A stretch of DNA of 7,183 nt from Desulfocapsa sulfexigens (GTDB lineage Bacteria > Desulfobacterota > Desulfobulbia > Desulfobulbales > Desulfocapsaceae): contig DQVD01000357.1 in the NCBI GenBank assembly GCA_015661935.1, forward strand, positions 1 through 7,183, read 5' to 3'. Below are positions 5,082 through 7,183 of this stretch, in pieces. Both the position numbers and the translations under genes were made by a program. The notes under the pieces were generated by a model. It made no database searches, was not told the DNA's origin, and saw only the letters and a list, made by a program, of their open reading frames with translations. Numbering within the stretch: the stretch's first letter is position 1; each line of letters starts with the position of its first letter.

Positions 5082-6053
5082 ATGGCAACCGACGACATTC
5101 ACATCCCGGAACACTGTGACCATGAGACAAATAGTGTAAGCGGTCTCCACGACAAGTTACCTCCTGTGGTGGAAACACTGGTTGCCGCCTGGCAAACCGA
5201 GGACTGTTTTGACCATGTGGGGCCTGTTCCCATTCCCTCACATACTTCCATTATTGATATTATCTACCAGGTCCGGCAGATATTATTTCCGGGATATTTC
5301 ACCAAAACAAAGCTTCACGCATCAAATCTGGAATACTATTTAGGCAAAGAAACCACGGAGCTTTACGAAAAACTGAGTAAAGAAATAATCATGGCAATTC
5401 GTCATGACTGCAGACGTTCCAATCTCCCCTGCACCCGTTGTGAAGAGCGGGGGCACCGTATGGCTTTGTCATTTATTGAAAGCATTCCGGGAATTTCAGC
5501 CATGCTCTCCACTGATATCCGTGCAACTCTGGCAGGAGATCCGGCAACAGCATCCAGCGATGAAGTTATCTTCTGTTATCCCGGACTCCTTGCCACCTCA
5601 ATCTACAGAATGGCCCACGAGCTATTCCTGCTGGAAGTGCCCACCATTCCACGAATAATGACGGAGCATGCTCATAGCCTGACGGGCATTGATATCCATC
5701 CGGGTGCAAACATTGGCCCCGGGTTTTTCATTGATCACGGGACAGGTGTCGTTATTGGTGAAACCACGGTTATCGGATCAAATGTCCGGTTGTATCAAGG
5801 TGTTACTTTGGGTGCACTCTCTTTACCCAAAGACGCCGGAATAATAATGCAGAACGTTAAGCGCCATCCAAGTATTGAAGATGATGTCATCATCTACGCG
5901 AATACAACCATCCTCGGCGGCGACACAAAAATCGGAGCAAGGTCTGTGATTGGTGGTAATATATGGCTCACCGAATCCGTCCCCTCAGATACCAGAGTTA
6001 TACTCAAGCGCCCGGAACTCCTTTATTCCGGCAGAAAAGAAGGAACATCATGA
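5082..6053 (+). CDS. cysE: Serine O-acetyltransferase (long type)
   Basis: The enzyme transfers acetyl from acetyl-CoA to L-serine in the cytosol, giving O-acetylserine, the first step of cysteine synthesis. The 323-residue protein has a helical N-terminal domain (about 25-195) with the DPA motif at 153-155 and YPG...YRMAHEL (166-181). A left-handed beta-helix of hexapeptide repeats follows (about 202-300). His206 in GIDIHPG and Asp218-His219 in FIDHGTG are the family's active-site residues. The insert between VTLGA and RHP (246-261) and the stretch [10 protein letters not shown] (271-280) are typical of the longer bacterial type. A cysteine cluster, C110-x6-C117-x2-C120 with H125, lies in the helical domain. 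The C-terminus is GRKEGTS, without the final isoleucine that in E. coli CysE docks into CysK. AAGGAG (5068-5073) lies 8 nt from ATG and overlaps the stop of the TPR gene. The stop overlaps cysK as ATGA. Confidence 0.95.
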   Translation: MATDDIHIPEHCDHETNSVSGLHDKLPPVVETLVAAWQTEDCFDHVGPVPIPSHTSIIDIIYQVRQILFPGYFTKTKLHASNLEYYLGKETTELYEKLSKEIIMAIRHDCRRSNLPCTRCEERGHRMALSFIESIPGISAMLSTDIRATLAGDPATASSDEVIFCYPGLLATSIYRMAHELFLLEVPTIPRIMTEHAHSLTGIDIHPGANIGPGFFIDHGTGVVIGETTVIGSNVRLYQGVTLGALSLPKDAGIIMQNVKRHPSIEDDVIIYANTTILGGDTKIGARSVIGGNIWLTESVPSDTRVILKRPELLYSGRKEGTS

Positions 6054-6970
6054 TACAATCTGCAACTGATACCATAGGAAATACCCCGCTCATCTCTCTT
6101 ACTGATATTTCCAAAAACTGCTATGCACAGGTTCTTGCTAAACAGGAATCCCGTAACCCCATGGGCAGTGTTAAGGATCGAATCGCACTTGCCATGATTG
6201 ATGCGGGCATCCAGGATGGACAGATTAAAAATGGCACCACCATAATCGAAGCAACTTCAGGAAATACCGGACTGGGGCTTGCCTTTGTCTGTGCAGAAAA
6301 AAATCTTCCACTGATTCTCACCATGCCGGAATCCATGTCTCTTGAGCGAAGAGCACTTTTAAAACACCTGGGAGCACAACTGGTTTTAACTCCTGCTGCT
6401 GGTGGGATGAAAGGTGCTATTGAAGCAGCGGAAGAACTGCTTAAAAAGACCGAGAACAGCTTTATGGTCAGACAATTTGAGAACCCGGCAAACCCTGCAA
6501 TTCACAAACAAACCACAGCTAAAGAAATCTGGCAGGACACAGATGGCAAAGTCGATTTTTTCGTAGCGGGCGTAGGAACAGGTGGAACCATCACCGGTGT
6601 GATGGAGTCCTTGAAAGAAAAAAATCCTGATATCATTGGTGTTGCAGTGGAACCTGCCGACTCCCCTGTTTTATCAGGAGGAAAACCAGGGCCCCATAAA
6701 ATTCAGGGAATTGGGGCTGGTTTTATCCCTGCAATTTTAAAAACAGATCTTATTGATCAGGTTATTACAGTGACAAATAATGATGCCATGGAAACAGCCA
6801 GACAACTTGCAAAACAAGAGGGTTTACTGGTTGGTATCTCTTCTGGAGCCGCCATGTGGGCTGCCCTGCAACTCGCAAACGATGAAACCCATAAAGGTAA
6901 AACAATTGTCGTCATCCTTCCGGACACAGGAGAACGGTATTTGAGTACAGAACTTTACTCTGTAGCCTGA
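6050..6970 (+). CDS. cysK: Cysteine synthase (O-acetylserine sulfhydrylase)
   Basis: This PLP enzyme makes L-cysteine from O-acetylserine and sulfide in the cytosol. Length is 306 residues, normal for the family. K42 in NPMGSVKDR forms the PLP Schiff base. TSGNTG (69-74) is the substrate-binding loop, GTGGT (176-180) holds the PLP phosphate, and ISSGAA (263-268) supplies the serine near the pyridine nitrogen. [10 protein letters not shown] (291-300) is typical of CysK-type enzymes. The start is set at 6050 because AAGGA (6040-6044) lies 5 nt upstream, the protein then begins [15 protein letters not shown] as family members do, and ATGA overlaps the cysE stop. A start at 5963 in the same frame would add 29 residues inside cysE and is rejected. 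Stop-start overlap implies translational coupling with cysE. Substrate preference (O-acetyl- versus O-phosphoserine) is not proven, but the adjacent acetyltransferase supports O-acetylserine. Confidence 0.96.
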   Translation: MIQSATDTIGNTPLISLTDISKNCYAQVLAKQESRNPMGSVKDRIALAMIDAGIQDGQIKNGTTIIEATSGNTGLGLAFVCAEKNLPLILTMPESMSLERRALLKHLGAQLVLTPAAGGMKGAIEAAEELLKKTENSFMVRQFENPANPAIHKQTTAKEIWQDTDGKVDFFVAGVGTGGTITGVMESLKEKNPDIIGVAVEPADSPVLSGGKPGPHKIQGIGAGFIPAILKTDLIDQVITVTNNDAMETARQLAKQEGLLVGISSGAAMWAALQLANDETHKGKTIVVILPDTGERYLSTELYSVA

Positions 6971-7065
6971 AGTATCGTTGCTTTTATCTAAGGAGTTGTC
7001 CGGAAATAGGCTGCAACTGTACTCTCGTCAGAGAAACTGATCATTAACCAGGTTTTGATTTCAGC

Positions 7066-7093
7066 TTCAATTTTCTCTAAATTCTGATATACT
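7066..7093 (+). promoter_or_regulatory. Possible promoter of the gene at the right edge
   Basis: TATACT (7088-7093) is a fair -10 box, with only a weak -35 candidate TTCAAT (7066-7071) 16 nt upstream. An alternative pair is TTGATT (7055-7060) and TAAATT (7078-7083), spaced by 17 nt. Either would give a leader of about 40-55 nt before the ATG at 7140. The spacer 6971-7139 otherwise shows no gene. Confidence 0.3.
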
Positions 7094-7139
7094 TATGGGT
7101 ACTCATTCATTCCATTGCCTAATAGAAGGATTTGACATT

Positions 7140-7183
7140 ATGCAAAGCACTATAGAAATAAGTCATCTTTCCAGAGAAGAAAA
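7140..7183 (+). CDS. Start of a gene cut by the window edge; possible addiction-module antitoxin
   Basis: ATG at 7140 follows AGAAGGA (7124-7130) at a 9-nt spacing, a good ribosome binding site. Fourteen codons remain open to the end of the window: MQSTIEISHLSREE. The pattern of a short hydrophobic strand followed by L-S-x-x-E resembles the N-terminus of small addiction-module (RelB/ParD-like helical) antitoxins. Fourteen residues are too few to decide. The 169-nt gap after cysK and its own promoter candidates suggest a separate transcription unit. Confidence 0.4.
   Translation, partial: MQSTIEISHLSREE

Noticed and set aside
5963..6049. Upstream in-frame extension of cysK (29 residues)
   Set aside because: It lies wholly inside cysE, is unlike the family N-terminus, and the ATG at 6050 has a ribosome binding site and an ATGA coupling.
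6961..7015. TGTAGCCT / AGGCTGCA pairing as a terminator for the cys operon
   Set aside because: The loop is about 39 nt and no T-tract follows, so it does not qualify. The end of the operon transcript is not visible.
1..7183. CRISPR array, prophage or defence system
   Set aside because: No regularly spaced direct repeats and no cas, phage or known defence proteins occur in any frame.

Overview
The window looks like an ordinary chromosomal segment of a moderately AT-rich bacterium. The best guess is a Desulfobacterota (Deltaproteobacteria) lineage, perhaps a Desulfobulbales sulfate reducer. That assignment rests on remembered protein style and on gene content (an Elp3-like radical SAM gene next to rnc, and a long-type serine acetyltransferase). 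It is an inference and was not tested by any search.

Layout. Positions 1-224 hold no gene but contain two strong inverted repeats: a hairpin at 19-75, and a long imperfect palindrome at 114-248 that runs into the end of the first gene. Positions 225-3976 are a tight minus-strand operon, transcribed right to left: rnc (RNase III), an Elp3-like radical SAM protein without an acetyltransferase domain, and an ABC-F ATPase. Spacings are 13 nt and a 14-nt overlap. A 64-bp divergent spacer separates rnc from a plus-strand tRNA-Cys(GCA) at 4041-4116, which has its own promoter and a very strong intrinsic terminator. After a spacer containing a 15-bp perfect inverted repeat, a plus-strand operon runs from 4398 to 6970: a membrane-anchored TPR protein, serine O-acetyltransferase (cysE) and O-acetylserine sulfhydrylase (cysK). 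These are joined by a 12-nt gap and an ATGA overlap. A further plus-strand gene starts at 7140 and is cut by the window edge.

How the parts fit. The minus-strand operon is RNA- and translation-themed: dsRNA cleavage, a probable tRNA or RNA modifying enzyme, and a ribosome-associated ATPase. The plus-strand part is cysteine-themed: CysE makes O-acetylserine from serine and acetyl-CoA, CysK converts it to cysteine with sulfide, and the tRNA that carries cysteine lies about 1 kb upstream. The TPR protein is predicted to face the periplasm, so its link to the cytosolic enzymes is unclear.

No clearly new multi-gene system is visible. The points most worth a second look are a cysteine in place of a catalytic aspartate in RNase III, the inverted-repeat elements (one supplies the last codons of the ABC-F gene), the radical SAM protein's odd C-terminal tail, and a cysteine cluster in the CysE N-terminal domain.
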